A DNA stretch of 64,000 nucleotides from assembly GCF_900636965.1 (NCBI RefSeq), contig NZ_LR134331.1:186001-250000 (forward strand). Reading direction: 5' to 3'. How positions within the stretch are numbered: the stretch's first letter is position 1; every line of letters starts with the position of its first letter. This stretch comes from Lacticaseibacillus rhamnosus (GTDB taxonomy: Bacteria > Bacillota > Bacilli > Lactobacillales > Lactobacillaceae). Positions 44,969 through 53,290 of this stretch are shown piece by piece. Below the pieces are notes generated by a model. It was given only the letters and a program-made list of their open reading frames with translations. It did not search any database and was not told the DNA's origin. Position numbers and translations under genes: made by a program.

Positions 44969-45436
44969 ATGAAGGCGATTATTTTATATGCATCAATCAC
45001 AGGCAACGCGAAAGGAATGGCTCGGATTGAGCAGCAGTTCTTTGAGCATTATGGTTGGGATGTCACGCTTGGCGAAATGATTCAGACTGATCCGGCAACG
45101 ATTAAAGACTTTGACGTGTTGGTGCTGGCAACTTATACCTGGACTGGCGGCGTGATCCCTGAAGAGACCCAAGACTTTTATGATGACTTAAGTAAGCTGG
45201 ATTTTTCGGCTAAGCCATTGGTATTTGGAGTGCTGGGTACGGGTGATCCGTATTATGGCAAGGATTATAATACCGCTCCGGAAAAATTTGAAGCCGTTTT
45301 GAAAGCTAGCGGTGCAGTTCAAGGCGCAACCGCGGTCAAGATTGCTTTAAACGTTAAACAAGAAGAGATGCCTCAGTTTGCGACATTTACCCAAAGTCTG
45401 ATCAAAAAAACCGAAGCGCTGCAAAACAAGAAGTGA
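44969..45436 (+). CDS. Flavodoxin
   Basis: 155 residues with the FMN phosphate-binding loop YASITGNAKGMA (7-18), the 50s loop TYTWTGGVIPEE (about 57-68) and the 90s loop GTGDPYYGKDYN. The first loop has TGNAKG in place of the usual TGNTE. A low-potential electron carrier; partner unknown. ATG 44969 follows GAGGTGAGG; the longer frame from 44837 has no SD and runs through the promoter. Confidence 0.88.
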   Translation: MKAIILYASITGNAKGMARIEQQFFEHYGWDVTLGEMIQTDPATIKDFDVLVLATYTWTGGVIPEETQDFYDDLSKLDFSAKPLVFGVLGTGDPYYGKDYNTAPEKFEAVLKASGAVQGATAVKIALNVKQEEMPQFATFTQSLIKKTEALQNKK

Positions 45437-45482
45437 CCCGTTGGCGCGTGGTATACTAAAGCCAGAAAGCGAGGGGATCTTC

Positions 45483-45725
45483 ATGAGTGAGGAAATTGTT
45501 TTCTTCAATCCCGGCGATGCAGTTGCCAATGATTTCGACTTCGCAGCTGCTCGGCGTAGTGCGCAGATTTACAAAGCACAGCATGTCGTTGATGAAGGCT
45601 TGGTAGTTGCCAAAGATAAAGACGGCAAGTATTCGGTCTTTTATGAGGCTGCCGGTACACCTGATTCACAGGCTAAAGGCGCATACAAAGATGTTGGCAA
45701 GTATACGATCCTAGCTCACTTATGA
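45483..45725 (+). CDS. Hypothetical protein, 80 residues
   Basis: Soluble protein (MSEEIVFFNPGDAVANDF...). A TATACT element lies near 45451-45456 and GAGGGGA before ATG 45483. It overlaps the next small gene (ATGA). No family recognised. Confidence 0.65.
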   Translation: MSEEIVFFNPGDAVANDFDFAAARRSAQIYKAQHVVDEGLVVAKDKDGKYSVFYEAAGTPDSQAKGAYKDVGKYTILAHL

Positions 45726-45916
45726 CGAAGACAGTCTGGTATCGCGTAGCCTTGGTGGTAGTTGCTGTCATTCTTATCGGAGTTCTTTATGGTTTAATGC
45801 AGCAAGAACAAATCGCGAATCCTTTTTTGGTTGGCAGTCTTGGCTTAATTCTCGGCGTTGACCTTGCTTTACTGCTTGCCAATCTTTGGCCCGTGCATCA
45901 TTCGCGCAAGCCTTAA
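45722..45916 (+). CDS. Small membrane protein, 64 residues
   Basis: Two membrane helices (about 7-25 and 33-53), basic tail HHSRKP. ATG overlaps the stop of the 80-residue gene, so the pair is translationally coupled. Function unknown. Confidence 0.6.
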   Translation: MTKTVWYRVALVVVAVILIGVLYGLMQQEQIANPFLVGSLGLILGVDLALLLANLWPVHHSRKP

Positions 45917-45930
45917 AAATAATCATTCAA

Positions 45931-45987
45931 AAAATGCCAATCAATCCGCGGCCGGAAAATTTGCGCCGTGGCTTGGTTGGCATTTTT
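45931..45987. terminator. Bidirectional terminator
   Basis: AAAATGCCAATCAA pairs with TTGGTTGGCATTTT; the GC-rich loop (CCGCGGCC...) may form a second stem. Between convergent genes. Confidence 0.85.
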
Positions 45988-46005
45988 GCTTCGTTGACCG
46001 GTAAC

Positions 46006-46968
46006 TTAGTCGTTGACAATATAGCGTGGCTGTTTGCCTGACAAAATCGCCAAAGTGTTGTCCGTGACAATTTTTGCCATGGCATCACGCGCCTCGACTG
46101 TTGCGTTCCCGATATGCGGGGTCAAAACCACATTATCAAGGGCCTTTAGTTCTGAGCTAACGTGGGGTTCGGCTTCGTAGACATCCAGCGCAGCACCAGC
46201 GAGGCGATGCGCCGTGAGTTGTTCAAGTAAGGCAGCTTCATCGATCAAGGGACCGCGTGCGGCGTTGATCAGATAAGCGCTCGGTTTCATGGTTGCCAGT
46301 GCCTGAGCATCCAACAAATGGTGGGTAGCCGGGACTAGTGGCAGGTGAAGGGTGACAAGATCGCTTTGTTGCAAGAGTGTCGCCTGATCCGTAAAGGTGG
46401 CACCTAGGCTTTGCTCTTTTTCCGATGGCAGTTGATGATGCTGCGTGTAAAGGATGTTCGCATCAAAAGCATGGACACGTTTGGCAACTGCTTGGCCGAT
46501 CTGCCCCATACCGATAATGCCCACGGTTTTGCCGGCGAGTTCATGGCCTAAGAAGAAGGTTGGCGCCCAGCCGGAGAACCCGGGACCGCGCATGAGCCGA
46601 TCGCCTTCTGTGACGCGATGTAAAACGGCGAGCATTAAAGCTAGCGTCACCTCGGCAGTTGACGTGGTTGATACTTTGGGGGTGTTGGTCACGAGGACAC
46701 CATGCGCTTTAGCAGCAGTGATGTCGATATTATTGAAACCAGCGCCGTAATTTGCGATTAATTTCAAATGAGGCGCTTTTGCCAATGTTGCGGCGCTTAC
46801 CGGAGTCGATAGCGCGGTGATAAGCACTTTTGCATCGCTTAAATGTGCCTGGAGCTCGGCTTCGGTAATCAAGCCCTTACCGCGATAGGCTTCAAAGTCC
46901 ACGCCTGCACGTTTCAAAGCGTTGTTGGCCGATTTCGGTAAGGTTGCAGAAATATAAACTTGTGCCAT
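46006..46968 (-). CDS. D-isomer specific 2-hydroxyacid dehydrogenase
   Basis: 320 residues. NAD-binding GIIGMGQIGQAVAKRV (about 148-163). Catalytic set: Arg in NAARGPLIDE (about 233), Glu in DVYEAEP (about 262) and His in LTPHIGNAT (about 281). Closest in feel to glyoxylate/hydroxypyruvate reductases or other GyaR-type enzymes; D-lactate dehydrogenase is less likely. ATG 46968 follows AGGTGG by 6 nt; a longer frame to 47223 overlaps the divergent gene and is rejected. Confidence 0.88.
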   Translation of the reverse strand: MAQVYISATLPKSANNALKRAGVDFEAYRGKGLITEAELQAHLSDAKVLITALSTPVSAATLAKAPHLKLIANYGAGFNNIDITAAKAHGVLVTNTPKVSTTSTAEVTLALMLAVLHRVTEGDRLMRGPGFSGWAPTFFLGHELAGKTVGIIGMGQIGQAVAKRVHAFDANILYTQHHQLPSEKEQSLGATFTDQATLLQQSDLVTLHLPLVPATHHLLDAQALATMKPSAYLINAARGPLIDEAALLEQLTAHRLAGAALDVYEAEPHVSSELKALDNVVLTPHIGNATVEARDAMAKIVTDNTLAILSGKQPRYIVND

Positions 46969-47180
46969 GAATATCCACCTTTCTGTGGTCATCCGTATCT
47001 GATTCACTTTTAGTTTAATACAGCGCAGAGAAAAAAGTGTGGGCGACGCCAAACTCAGCGCGAAAGAATAACCTTGTTGGTAGGAACCCAGTAAAAAACG
47101 AGGCAAGATATGACGTGCACGACTCATTTGTGTTACACTGTTTTTGGTAACAAAAAGTAAGCAAAGGGGATTGATCGTTG

Positions 47181-47582
47181 ATGGCAACTTTAACGCAAGA
47201 TATGAAAGATATGATCGGTGCACAGCTGAATTACTTGGCGACGGCTGATGAAAATGGTAATCCGCAAGTCGGCCCTAAAGGTACCATGCGGGTTTTGGAT
47301 GATCACCACTTGATCTATAACGAAGAAACCGGCAAACAGGCTTGGCATAACTTGCAGTATTCAAAGAAAGCAGCCGTAGCAACGGTTGATTACAAAGCTT
47401 TGAAGGGCTTCCGGTTTGAAGGCACCGTTGAATTTCATAACGATGATCAAATCTTTGAAGACGCGCAGGCTTTTGCTAAGGAGCGTCATTTGCCTGCAGC
47501 TATCAGTGCGGTTGTTATCAATGTCGATCGCATCTATAAGCTGGATGCCGGTCCAAGTGCCGGTGATCTGATCGAAGGCTAA
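47181..47582 (+). CDS. Pyridoxamine 5'-phosphate oxidase-like flavoprotein
   Basis: 133 residues of the split-barrel FMN-binding (PNPOx-like) fold: LNYLATADENGNPQVGPKGTMRVLDDHHLIYNE is seen in part as ATADENGNPQVGPKG (residues 20-34), followed by KQAWHNLQYSKKAAVATVD and KGFRFEGTVEF. Too short for true PdxH, so probably a general FMN reductase or binding protein. ATG 47181 (AAGGGG 11 nt) or TTG 47178 (8 nt) is possible. Confidence 0.82.
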   Translation: MATLTQDMKDMIGAQLNYLATADENGNPQVGPKGTMRVLDDHHLIYNEETGKQAWHNLQYSKKAAVATVDYKALKGFRFEGTVEFHNDDQIFEDAQAFAKERHLPAAISAVVINVDRIYKLDAGPSAGDLIEG

Positions 47583-47667
47583 TGCCGCGTTGATGATATC
47601 AGCGTGATTTTAGACTTGTAAGGCGATACGGACAGTTCCGTTAATCTTTTTAATTAGTAAATTCATA

Positions 47668-47709
47668 CCCCGCCGTTGTGACAAAGCGCATAACGGCGGG
47701 CTTTTTTGT
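47668..47709 (+). terminator. Terminator
   Basis: CCCGCCGTT pairs with AACGGCGGG, followed by six T. Confidence 0.88.
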
Positions 47710-47823
47710 GTTCTGAATTAAATACTAATTGTTATTATTAGCATATTTATTGCGAATAATCAGGCCGGTTCGTTAAGCTTAAGATAGTCAGAAGGATGTC
47801 AACCAAAAGAAAGGGTGAGAACC

Positions 47824-48081
47824 ATGATGCATTTAATTTGGACACTGATTATTGGTGCGGTGATTGGTTGTATTGGTCAGCTGATCGTCGGACGCGACAT
47901 GCCACTTGGCTGGATCGGAAATATTATCGGTGGGCTTATCGGTGCATGGCTCGGCACGGCGTTACTTGGTAGCTGGGGACCATCACTGGCTGGTATGGCT
48001 TTGATTCCTGCCATTATCGGAGCTATCATCGTCGTCTTCCTTGTTTCCTTGTTGCTGGGCACGACTCGGCGCAAGGCATAG
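47824..48081 (+). CDS. GlsB/YeaQ/YmgE-family membrane protein
   Basis: 85 residues, three helices, with the glycine-rich pattern of transglycosylase-associated proteins: LIIGAVIGCIGQLIVGRDMP (8-27), GWIGNIIGGLIGAWLG. Heads the envelope-stress cluster with AmaP and Asp23 proteins. ATG 47824 follows AAGGGTGAG; a GTG three codons earlier is possible. Confidence 0.85.
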   Translation: MMHLIWTLIIGAVIGCIGQLIVGRDMPLGWIGNIIGGLIGAWLGTALLGSWGPSLAGMALIPAIIGAIIVVFLVSLLLGTTRRKA

Positions 48082-48094
48082 GAGGCGGCAGGAT

Positions 48095-48634
48095 ATGAAA
48101 CCGATCACGAAAGTATTGTTCGGTATTGTTGCGATTTGCGGCTTACTTCAGAGTATTGGCTTTGGCCTGTTGCTGTGGCCCAATCGCGAATTTACGCGCT
48201 TTTACGTACAGCAGGCCGGTTGGTTACGTCCTGTCATGATTGGACTAACCGGGCTTGTGATTCTGGCTTTTGCCATCATGCTGCTTGTCGCTATCTTCCG
48301 CCGCTCCACCGCCAATGCTTTGATTCTAGCCGGTGACGATGGTGATCTGACACTTGATAAAAGTGCCATCGAAAATACGGTAGCCAAAGCGATTGTCGAC
48401 CGGCATTTTGCCAAGTCGGTGGATGTTGATGTCAGCATCCGCAAGAAGCAAGTGGCGCGGATGCGAATTGAGGCCTTTTCCGGAAACGTCAAGGAACTAA
48501 AACAAGAGGCGCAGCGTATCGAAGAAACTGCACGCCAGAAGTTGCAAGCGTGTCTCGGCGTTCCGGTCAAACATGTCCGGGTACATTTACTTCCAGCAAC
48601 GAAAGTAAAAGCCAAGACTGCGCGGGTCATTTAG
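48095..48634 (+). CDS. amaP: Alkaline shock response membrane anchor protein AmaP
   Basis: 179 residues with two N-terminal membrane helices (about 7-27 and 48-68) and a cytoplasmic domain ending RVHLLPATKVKAKTARV. Known AmaP proteins tether Asp23 to the membrane. The order AmaP-DUF2273-Asp23-Asp23 supports the call. ATG 48095 follows AGGAGG by 9 nt; the longer frame from 48041 overlaps the GlsB gene. Confidence 0.85.
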   Translation: MKPITKVLFGIVAICGLLQSIGFGLLLWPNREFTRFYVQQAGWLRPVMIGLTGLVILAFAIMLLVAIFRRSTANALILAGDDGDLTLDKSAIENTVAKAIVDRHFAKSVDVDVSIRKKQVARMRIEAFSGNVKELKQEAQRIEETARQKLQACLGVPVKHVRVHLLPATKVKAKTARVI

Positions 48635-48735
48635 TTCAAACGACTTTGATGGATCACTGACTGTCATTCAAAGCGGGTGGCCGTAACTGGCACCGGTGGC
48701 AGCAGTGGTTATCAGCTACGAAAGGGTGATACACG

Positions 48736-48933
48736 ATGCAGCAAGGAACCATTGGCGCTGTTGTCGGCGTCATACTAGCCTTTGCCTGGATGCGTTTCGG
48801 GTTTATGGGCATGTTGCTTGTCTTGATATTCGGCGGTTTAGGCTGGCTCATTGAACGTTATCTGGTGCCTAATTGGGCGACGTTCACAAGTTGGCTGACC
48901 GCGGGCAAAGATGCATTTAGCAAAGGAAAGTAG
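48736..48933 (+). CDS. DUF2273 small membrane protein
   Basis: 65 residues with two helices (about 5-20, 24-42), LAFAWMRFGFMGMLLVLIFGGLG seen as GFMGMLLVLIFGGLGWLIER, typical of DUF2273. These small proteins regularly sit between AmaP and Asp23. SD AAAGGGTGA before the ATG. Confidence 0.85.
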   Translation: MQQGTIGAVVGVILAFAWMRFGFMGMLLVLIFGGLGWLIERYLVPNWATFTSWLTAGKDAFSKGK

Positions 48934-48941
48934 GTGAGTAG

Positions 48942-49352
48942 ATGGATGCAGTAGCACCGCCAAAACCAGCATCAGTTGCAAGCCATCAAGAAACACTGAT
49001 GGCCAACAGTCGCTTAACATTTGAAGATAAGGTCGTCGAAAAGATTGCCGCAATTTGTGCACAAAATGTTGATGGCATTCTAGGGATGGATGGTTCGGTG
49101 ATGGATAACCTGACTGAAACCTTCTCAAGTGGCGAGAACCTGACCAAAGGCATTTCCGCTGAAGTCGGTGAAAAACAAGTGGCCCTTGATATGGATGTTT
49201 TCCTAGAATTCGACAGCAACGCACAAGCCATTTTCAAACAATTGTGTGAGAAAATCAGCGCACAAATTGAACGAATGACCGGGTTGCAGTTAGTCGAATT
49301 AAACATGCATGTCAAAGATGTTTTGACGAAGCGGGAATGGCAAAAACGCTAA
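48942..49352 (+). CDS. Asp23/Gls24 family envelope stress protein (first copy)
   Basis: 136 residues. Asp23 domain: LTFEDKVVEKIAAICAQNVDGILGM (partly, residues 25-49), then NLTETFSSGENLTKGISAEVG and a C-terminal MTGLQLVELNMHVKDVL. Cytoplasmic, membrane-recruited by AmaP. ATG 48942 is 9 nt after the DUF2273 stop with AGGTGAG. Separated from the second copy by a palindromic repeat. Confidence 0.9.
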   Translation: MDAVAPPKPASVASHQETLMANSRLTFEDKVVEKIAAICAQNVDGILGMDGSVMDNLTETFSSGENLTKGISAEVGEKQVALDMDVFLEFDSNAQAIFKQLCEKISAQIERMTGLQLVELNMHVKDVLTKREWQKR

Positions 49353-49369
49353 TCGGCGCTAAGGGACCC

Positions 49370-49490
49370 CATAACGCGTTCGCCAGCGCAGGGATCAGCG
49401 TGTAGGGATCTTGGTTGCAATGGTCAAAGTGCGACCATCACGTCCAAGGCCGCTTACACTCCGATCCTTAAACGCGCCGGTTCACACTCA
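49370..49490. repeat. ~120-bp near-palindromic repeat, copy B
   Basis: From ATAACGCGTTCGCCAGCGC to GCGCCGGTTCACACTCA. Core arms GCGTGTAGGGATCTTGG and CCAAGGCCGCTTACAC, with ATGGTC/GACCAT around the loop. Several G-T type changes keep pairing. Inserted between the two asp23 genes. Confidence 0.85.
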
Positions 49491-49509
49491 TTTTAAAGGA
49501 GAGATTTTA

Positions 49510-49935
49510 ATGGACAACAAGAAACCCAACGGAATCAATAAGGAATTGAAGTTCGATGATGCTGTGATCGCAAAAATCGTCGGGATTACCTGCAATGAAG
49601 TCGAAGGTGTTTATTCGCTTGAAGGCGGCATGATGGCTAATCTTACGGATATGTTCAGCAAGGATGAAGACCCAACCAAAGGCGTTAACGTTGATTTGAG
49701 CGATAACCAGGACGTTTCAGTCACACTTGATGCAACGGTGCGCTATGGTGAGAATGTGCCGGAAATCTTCAACAAAGTCACCATGGCAATTGCCAAAAAC
49801 GTTCGCCAGATGACCGGTCTGAATGTGACAGAAGTGAAAATGACCGTCAAGAACATGCTGACAAAAGAAGAAATTGCCCGCAATGAAGCTAAAAACAGCG
49901 ACAAGAACAGTGACAAAGAATTACAGCCGGCTTAA
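49510..49935 (+). CDS. Asp23/Gls24 family envelope stress protein (second copy)
   Basis: 141 residues, same domain plan as the upstream copy: KFDDAVIAKIVGITCNEVEGV (about 15-35, shown in part), NLTDMFSKDEDPTKGVNVDLS and MTGLNVTEVKMTVKNML, with a charged tail of repeated Asn-Ser-Asp-Lys. ATG 49510 has AAAGGAGAG upstream; the extended frame from 49411 is the repeat read through. Confidence 0.9.
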   Translation: MDNKKPNGINKELKFDDAVIAKIVGITCNEVEGVYSLEGGMMANLTDMFSKDEDPTKGVNVDLSDNQDVSVTLDATVRYGENVPEIFNKVTMAIAKNVRQMTGLNVTEVKMTVKNMLTKEEIARNEAKNSDKNSDKELQPA

Positions 49936-49958
49936 TGAGTCAATATATATAAACCGGT

Positions 49959-50000
49959 AAAAAGGGATAGCCCATCATCCATCGGGGGCTATCCCTTTTT
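49959..50000. terminator. Bidirectional terminator
   Basis: AAAAAGGGATAGCCC pairs with GGGGCTATCCCTTTTT around a 10-nt loop. Between the stress cluster and the convergent HAD gene. Confidence 0.9.
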
Positions 50001-50005
50001 GACGT

Positions 50006-50662
50006 TCAAGAAGCAATTTTTTCGACCAACGCGGGTAGTTCTGTCAGATTTGGCAGGGAATAAGTCGGCGTTATGTCTGGTAGTGGTGATAATTGCTGGC
50101 GATTAATCCATACGCAAGGCCAGCCGAGTTTATGACAGGGTACGATATCCCACCAATACCCCATTGCCACGTGGAGATGGGGTTGGTTGAGTCGGGTTTC
50201 GGCCGTGGTAAAAAAGGACAAAGTTGGTTTATAACAATGCGTTTGCTCCGGTAAAATGGCTTGATCAACTTGGTGCTCCAGCTGGTCAAAGTGGTGGGTC
50301 ATTAAATCCGGGGTGGAATTGGACATGATGATGATTCGATGACCGGCTTGGCGCAATTGCTGCAAAGCGGGGATGACTTCTGGCCATGGTTGTAAGTTAA
50401 TATAGGACTCAAATAAATCATGAAAATAATGGCTAAATAGTGAATTGGTGCGAAAAGTCATATCAAGATATTGCAGATCGCGCTTCAATAAGGTGGTGAA
50501 AGGCAAGGTGGTCTCGCCATACATGAGGCGATCCTCCCACGATTCGAATTGGTGCCATGCAGCCTGACCGTCAATACCATGACGAGCACTGAAGGTCATA
50601 AACTGGGTTCGAATGGGGCGGGTGTCTAGCAAAGTACCATAGCAGTCAAATGTAATATCCAT
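50006..50662 (-). CDS. HAD-superfamily hydrolase (haloacid dehalogenase type)
   Basis: 218 residues. Motif I FDCYGTLLD with nucleophile Asp6, motif II IIMSNSTPD (about 111-119), a Lys in HCYKPTLSFF (about 145) and a motif IV-like MGYWWDIVPCHKLGW (about 166-180). The fold matches L-2-haloacid dehalogenase-like hydrolases; substrate unknown. A single gene, with a shared terminator at its end. No strong SD was seen before the ATG. Confidence 0.82.
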   Translation of the reverse strand: MDITFDCYGTLLDTRPIRTQFMTFSARHGIDGQAAWHQFESWEDRLMYGETTLPFTTLLKRDLQYLDMTFRTNSLFSHYFHDLFESYINLQPWPEVIPALQQLRQAGHRIIIMSNSTPDLMTHHFDQLEHQVDQAILPEQTHCYKPTLSFFTTAETRLNQPHLHVAMGYWWDIVPCHKLGWPCVWINRQQLSPLPDITPTYSLPNLTELPALVEKIAS

Positions 50663-50822
50663 AAAATCACCTTTTTGAGTATCTTAGCATGATCAAGGCT
50701 GAGAACAAGTCTTTAAAAACAAAGGTATCGATATATTCGGCAGGGTCGGGGTGTCTTCATAGCCGAGACCAATATAGTAGGTTAGATAATGGCTGTTCTT
50801 AATAGTTGCACGGTTTAACTAA

Positions 50823-50851
50823 TTGACGTTCCTGCCAATAACTATTAAACT
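50823..50851 (+). promoter_or_regulatory. Promoter of the DUF969-DUF979-pcp operon
   Basis: TTGACG (50823-50828), 17-bp spacer, TAAACT (50846-50851). A partial dyad AATAGTT...AACTAATT overlaps the -35 region and could be an operator. Confidence 0.65.
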
Positions 50852-50878
50852 TTTTACCAATATCAAAGGGGGAACATC

Positions 50879-51559
50879 ATGGAATATTTGAAGCTACTCG
50901 GCATTGTCATCATTGTTGTTGGCTTTGCCTTGAAATGGGATACCACCGCGGTTGTTGTGCTAGCTGCGATTGTGACAGCCGTGTTTTCTGGTATGAGCAT
51001 TCCGGATTTGTTGACGACACTGGGACAAAGTTTTGTGGATAATCGGATGGTGTCGTTGTTTTTCCTGACCTTACCGATGATCGGATTGGTTGAGAGTCAT
51101 GGTTTGAAAGAAGTGGCCGTTAATGGGATTCAGAAACTGAAGAAATTAACGCCAAGCCGAATTTTGAATCTTTACTTGGTCATTCGTGAATTAGGCGGCG
51201 TCTTTGGGATTTCCTTGTCCGGCCAGGTTCAATTTGTGCGGCCGCTGATTACGCCGATGGTCACTGCCGCGGCAGAAGCGAAACGTAAGCTGACGGATAA
51301 AGAAATCGACTTGATTAAAGCCCGATCTGCCGCCACGGATAATTTCGGAAACTTTTTTGCTCAAAACTTATTTGTCGCAACCGCTGGCGTTTTGTTGATT
51401 GCGAGCACGATGAAGAGTCTCAAGCATCCGGTAGAGCCGATGCAGGTGGTGCTGGCATCAATTCCGATCGCGATTATCACCTTGGTTGTAGTGGCGGTTT
51501 ATAATCGCTGGTTTGATCGACAATTTGAAGAGACGCCGCGTAAAGGAGGCAAAAAGTGA
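50879..51559 (+). CDS. DUF969 membrane protein (putative transporter subunit)
   Basis: 226 residues with about six helices: LLGIVIIVVGFALKWDTTAV start, LTLPMIGLVESHGLKE, RELGGVFGISLSGQVQFVRP and SAATDNFGNFFAQNLFV. DUF969 and DUF979 proteins always come as a pair and look like two halves of a secondary transporter. The operon with pyroglutamyl peptidase suggests transport of pyroglutamate or its peptides (inference). ATG 50879 follows AAAGGGGG. Confidence 0.82.
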   Translation: MEYLKLLGIVIIVVGFALKWDTTAVVVLAAIVTAVFSGMSIPDLLTTLGQSFVDNRMVSLFFLTLPMIGLVESHGLKEVAVNGIQKLKKLTPSRILNLYLVIRELGGVFGISLSGQVQFVRPLITPMVTAAAEAKRKLTDKEIDLIKARSAATDNFGNFFAQNLFVATAGVLLIASTMKSLKHPVEPMQVVLASIPIAIITLVVVAVYNRWFDRQFEETPRKGGKK

Positions 51560-52473
51560 TGGTCGACACGTTACTGCTCATTCTTTATGCACTCATCGGC
51601 GTTGTCATGGCGATTGCCGGGATTGAAGCCTTTCGGGCAAAAGACAATCCGGCTCGAATCGGAACCGGCCTGTTTTGGATCATCATGGCAATTGTTTTTG
51701 CGTTCGGGACGCTATTACCGGCAATGGTCGTTGGTATTTTGGTCGTTATTATCGGTATTTTGGCCTTATTCAAGCAGATTCAAATCGGCAAGATCAAGCC
51801 GGTTGATGGTGCGCATGCGGCTCAGGCAGCCAAACGACTTGGCGGCTGGGTGTTTGTTCCAAGTGTTGTACTGGCGATCGTTTCAATTGCCGTTGCCCAG
51901 TTTACCAAGTTAGGCGGGCAGGTCGGGATCGGCATTGGCGCGGCGGTCTCATTGATTGTGGCGATCATCATGACCAAGGCCCCCGTCAAAATGGTTTATA
52001 ATGATACCCAACGGATGGTACGATCAGTCGGTGCAGCCGGTATTTTACCGCAGTTGTTGGCAACATTAGGCGCCGTTTTCACAGCTGCAGGGGTTGGCAC
52101 TTTAACGGCTAAGTTGATTGCAGGTCTATTTCCGGCAGGCAGTCATCTTGGCGGGGTTATTTTGTACTGTGTGGCGATGGCATTATTCACGATCATCATG
52201 GGTAATGCGTTTGCTGCCTTTGCCGTCATTACGGCGGCGATCGGGATTCCATTTGTGATTGCCCAAGGTGCTAATCCTGCGATCGTTGCGGCCATTGGGA
52301 TGACTTCCGGTTATTGCGGCACCTTATTGACACCTATGGCAGCGAATTTCAATAGTTTACCGGTTGCGTTGCTGGAAATGGAAGATCCATTGGGGGTCAT
52401 CAAGCAGCAGGCACCCATTGCGATTCTGCTTTTGGTGATTCAAATCGGACTGATGTATTTCCTGGCGTTTTAG
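51559..52473 (+). CDS. DUF979 membrane protein (putative transporter subunit)
   Basis: 304 residues with about ten helices; signature regions GIEAFRAKDNPARIGTGLFW and MTSGYCGTLLTPMAANFN. Start overlaps the DUF969 stop (GTGATGG); ATG 51559 has GGAGG 9 nt upstream, a GTG one codon before is possible. Partner of DUF969. Confidence 0.85.
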   Translation: MVDTLLLILYALIGVVMAIAGIEAFRAKDNPARIGTGLFWIIMAIVFAFGTLLPAMVVGILVVIIGILALFKQIQIGKIKPVDGAHAAQAAKRLGGWVFVPSVVLAIVSIAVAQFTKLGGQVGIGIGAAVSLIVAIIMTKAPVKMVYNDTQRMVRSVGAAGILPQLLATLGAVFTAAGVGTLTAKLIAGLFPAGSHLGGVILYCVAMALFTIIMGNAFAAFAVITAAIGIPFVIAQGANPAIVAAIGMTSGYCGTLLTPMAANFNSLPVALLEMEDPLGVIKQQAPIAILLLVIQIGLMYFLAF

Positions 52474-52488
52474 AAAGGACGATTAAGT

Positions 52489-53136
52489 ATGAAGATTCTT
52501 GTGACAGGGTTTGATCCTTTTGGTGACGACAAGATTAATCCGGCGATTGAAGCGGTTAAACGTTTGCCAGATGAAATCGGCGGGGCCAAAATTGTGAAGT
52601 TAGAAATTCCCACTAAATTCAATGTTTCGGCAGAAGTGGTGCATGATGCGATTGTTAAAGAAAAGCCTGATTACGTTCTGAGTATTGGTCAGGCTGGCGG
52701 ACGTTATGAACTGACGCCGGAGCGAGTGGCCATTAACTTGGATGACGGCCGCATTAAAGATAACGCTGGCTATCAGCCGTTAAACCATACGATCCATGAA
52801 GACGGCGAAAACGCCTATTTTACGCAATTACCAATTAAAGCGATGGCTAAAGCGATCAGAGAAGCCGGTGTTCCCGCGGCGGTTTCAAATACAGCCGGCA
52901 CCTATGTTTGCAACCATATTTTCTATCAAGTGCAGTACATGCGCGATAAGGAATTTCCGACGATTAAAGCGGGCTTCATGCACATCCCGTTCTTACCTGA
53001 ACAAGTTGTTGCACGGCCAGAGACACCGGCATTGTCGCTTGAAGATGACGTTAAAGGCATTACCGCAGCCATTGCCGCCATCGTCGCACACGATGGCAAA
53101 GACGACCTTGAAACCGTTGAAGGCAAAAATCATTAA
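52489..53136 (+). CDS. pcp: Pyrrolidone-carboxylate peptidase
   Basis: 215 residues of peptidase family C15, releasing N-terminal pyroglutamate from peptides. Catalytic residues: Glu79 in [10 protein letters not shown], Cys141 in [14 protein letters not shown] and His165 in [12 protein letters not shown]-terminal [12 protein letters not shown] is typical. Third gene of the operon, 15 nt after DUF979. Cytoplasmic. Confidence 0.95.
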   Translation: MKILVTGFDPFGDDKINPAIEAVKRLPDEIGGAKIVKLEIPTKFNVSAEVVHDAIVKEKPDYVLSIGQAGGRYELTPERVAINLDDGRIKDNAGYQPLNHTIHEDGENAYFTQLPIKAMAKAIREAGVPAAVSNTAGTYVCNHIFYQVQYMRDKEFPTIKAGFMHIPFLPEQVVARPETPALSLEDDVKGITAAIAAIVAHDGKDDLETVEGKNH

Positions 53137-53158
53137 TTGAAGATTCACGTTGACATTT

Positions 53159-53190
53159 TCCGCAAGCTCACTAGGGCGTGCGGATTTTTT
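53159..53190 (+). terminator. Terminator of the pcp operon
   Basis: TCCGCA pairs with TGCGGA (with a possible short inner AGC/GCG stem), followed by six T. Short but well placed. Confidence 0.65.
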
Positions 53191-53290
53191 AATGGCCGAT
53201 TTTTCCGTTTTCTCCGGGTGGGCGATATAATAAAGGCAGAGATAAGGACACGGATACATCCTCAGTTTGGCAAAGGGAGGTTGTGACAAC

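Noticed and set aside
46969-47223. 85-residue N-terminal extension of the 2-hydroxyacid dehydrogenase
   Set aside because: It overlaps the divergent PNPOx-like gene, has no SD, and the family N-terminus begins at the ATG at 46968.
49411-49509. N-terminal extension of the second Asp23 protein
   Set aside because: Repeat-derived, as above; ATG 49510 has AAAGGAGAG.
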